Assembly: GCA_023412175.1 (NCBI GenBank)
Contig: JAEYOB010000777.1
Coordinates: 1-6,384, forward strand
Origin: Pseudomonadota bacterium
GTDB taxonomy: Bacteria; Pseudomonadota; Alphaproteobacteria; Azospirillales; Azospirillaceae
Direction: 5' to 3'
DNA length: 6,384 bases
This document shows positions 5,840 to 6,384 of this stretch, in pieces. The number at the start of each line of letters is the position of its first letter. Position 1 is the first letter of the stretch. The position numbers were made by a program, and so were the translations under genes. The notes beneath the pieces were generated by a model. The model saw nothing but the letters and a program-made list of their open reading frames with translations. It did no database searches and was not told the origin of the DNA.

Positions 5840-6384
5840 CAGGCTGGTGGTTCGCAGGATTAACCTGAGATCAGCAAGGGGCATGCCATCTTTCCAGACC
5901 ACTCCGATACCGGTAAAAGTTATCACGAAATCAACAAACTGCTGTGTTCCTCCCTTTGAGGTGGCCCCGCCCCTCCCTAGGCAGGATGTTCCCTATGGGC
6001 AGCAAAGGCTCGGCAAATTGTTTCCGGTTCTCTCGTCAAGGTAGGTGCGGAACGGCTCATCCTGAGCATACTGAACGTTACGGAAAGCCCTCGCGAGTGC
6101 TCCCGCAACTCAGCTTCCGGTAGTGTCTGTGCTTGCGATCGGGGCTTCGTGCACGATGAGAAACAGCCCCGGCATCTCTGCATCATACCATCGCTGAGCC
6201 GTCATGGAGCAATCCCTGTTCGCGCGCCTTATCGAGCAGCGCCTTGACGCTGGACGGCGCCTAGCAGGACGCGGAAAAACGGGCCTATGCTGCGTCCTTG
6301 CCTCCGCTGAGGCTTGGAAGCGATGTATTCGACGCCCGTTTTTGGTTGGGATGGAGCGTTATCCCTCGCTCCGAGGTTCCCGGA
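5840..6384. other. 545-base stretch without a confident gene
   Basis: Reading frames here are short and of shadow-like composition on both strands. Seen but not called: a - strand frame open from 5992 to the TAG at 5806-5804 with a protein-like central stretch (FVDFVITFTGIGVVWKDGMP); a - strand fragment around 6185-6250 reading APSSVKALLDKAREQGLLHD without a start, directly behind a stop; and a nested inverted repeat at 6275-6343. The stretch could be decayed gene remnants or an intergenic region holding a small RNA. No tRNA or rRNA pattern was found. Confidence 0.4.
6275..6343. repeat. Nested inverted repeat (possible structured RNA or terminator)
   Basis: Outer perfect 10-bp arms AAAAACGGGC (6275-6284) and GCCCGTTTTT (6334-6343) enclose 49 bases with an inner hairpin GCCTC-CGCT-GAGGC (6300-6313), flanked by CC and GG (6296-6297, 6316-6317) across TT mismatches. 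The T run at the end of the + strand arm would suit a terminator, but the large loop is not typical of one. Confidence 0.4.

Noticed and set aside
5314..5868. + strand 184-codon frame
   Set aside because: Arg-rich composition with no recognisable motif, antisense to the two small - strand genes; judged a shadow.
5977..6186. - strand 69-codon frame
   Set aside because: Cys/Arg/Ser-rich start and no coherent pattern; no ribosome site; treated as noise in the gene-poor stretch.

Overview
The window reads as an accessory, transposon-scarred stretch of a GC-rich proteobacterial replicon. An alphaproteobacterium of the Rhodospirillales/Azospirillum kind is my guess, from the GC-rich codon use, the recombinase type and the IS66 subtype; this is inference, not a match. 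No rRNA, tRNA, CRISPR array or housekeeping gene was seen.

Layout. (1) Positions 2-1360, + strand: C-terminal part of a large serine recombinase, cut by the left window edge. It has the end of the recombinase domain, a four-cysteine zinc ribbon, a coiled coil and two helix-turn-helix-like segments at the C-terminus. (2) About 1388-3810, - strand: an IS66-family element with tnpA, tnpB and tnpC in order and an intact outer end at 3810. Its other end is deleted: tnpC breaks off just after the catalytic glutamate and is fused tail-to-tail with the 3' end of the recombinase. (3) 3812-4235, + strand: the C-terminal remnant of a ParA/MinD-like P-loop ATPase. It begins exactly at the IS66 end and is frameshifted in a run of seven C. 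(4) 4236 to about 5010: a visibly AT-rich island unlike its surroundings. It carries two tightly spaced - strand genes ending in a strong bidirectional terminator. The layout resembles a toxin-antitoxin operon, and the second protein has a RelE/YafO-like look, but neither gene is firmly recognised. (5) 5139-5339 and 5518-5829, - strand: two small genes, one hypothetical and one with a membrane anchor and an Ala/Lys/Gln-rich tail. (6) 5840-6384: no confident gene; it holds a weak reading frame and a nested inverted repeat.

These genes do not form one pathway. The region looks like a recombination scar: a recombinase-bearing element, an IS66 copy that lost one end together with the front of the gene it sits in, and a transferred AT-rich two-gene cassette. 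The cassette is the best candidate for something undescribed. The recombinase/IS66 junction and the C7 frameshift are the clearest structural oddities.
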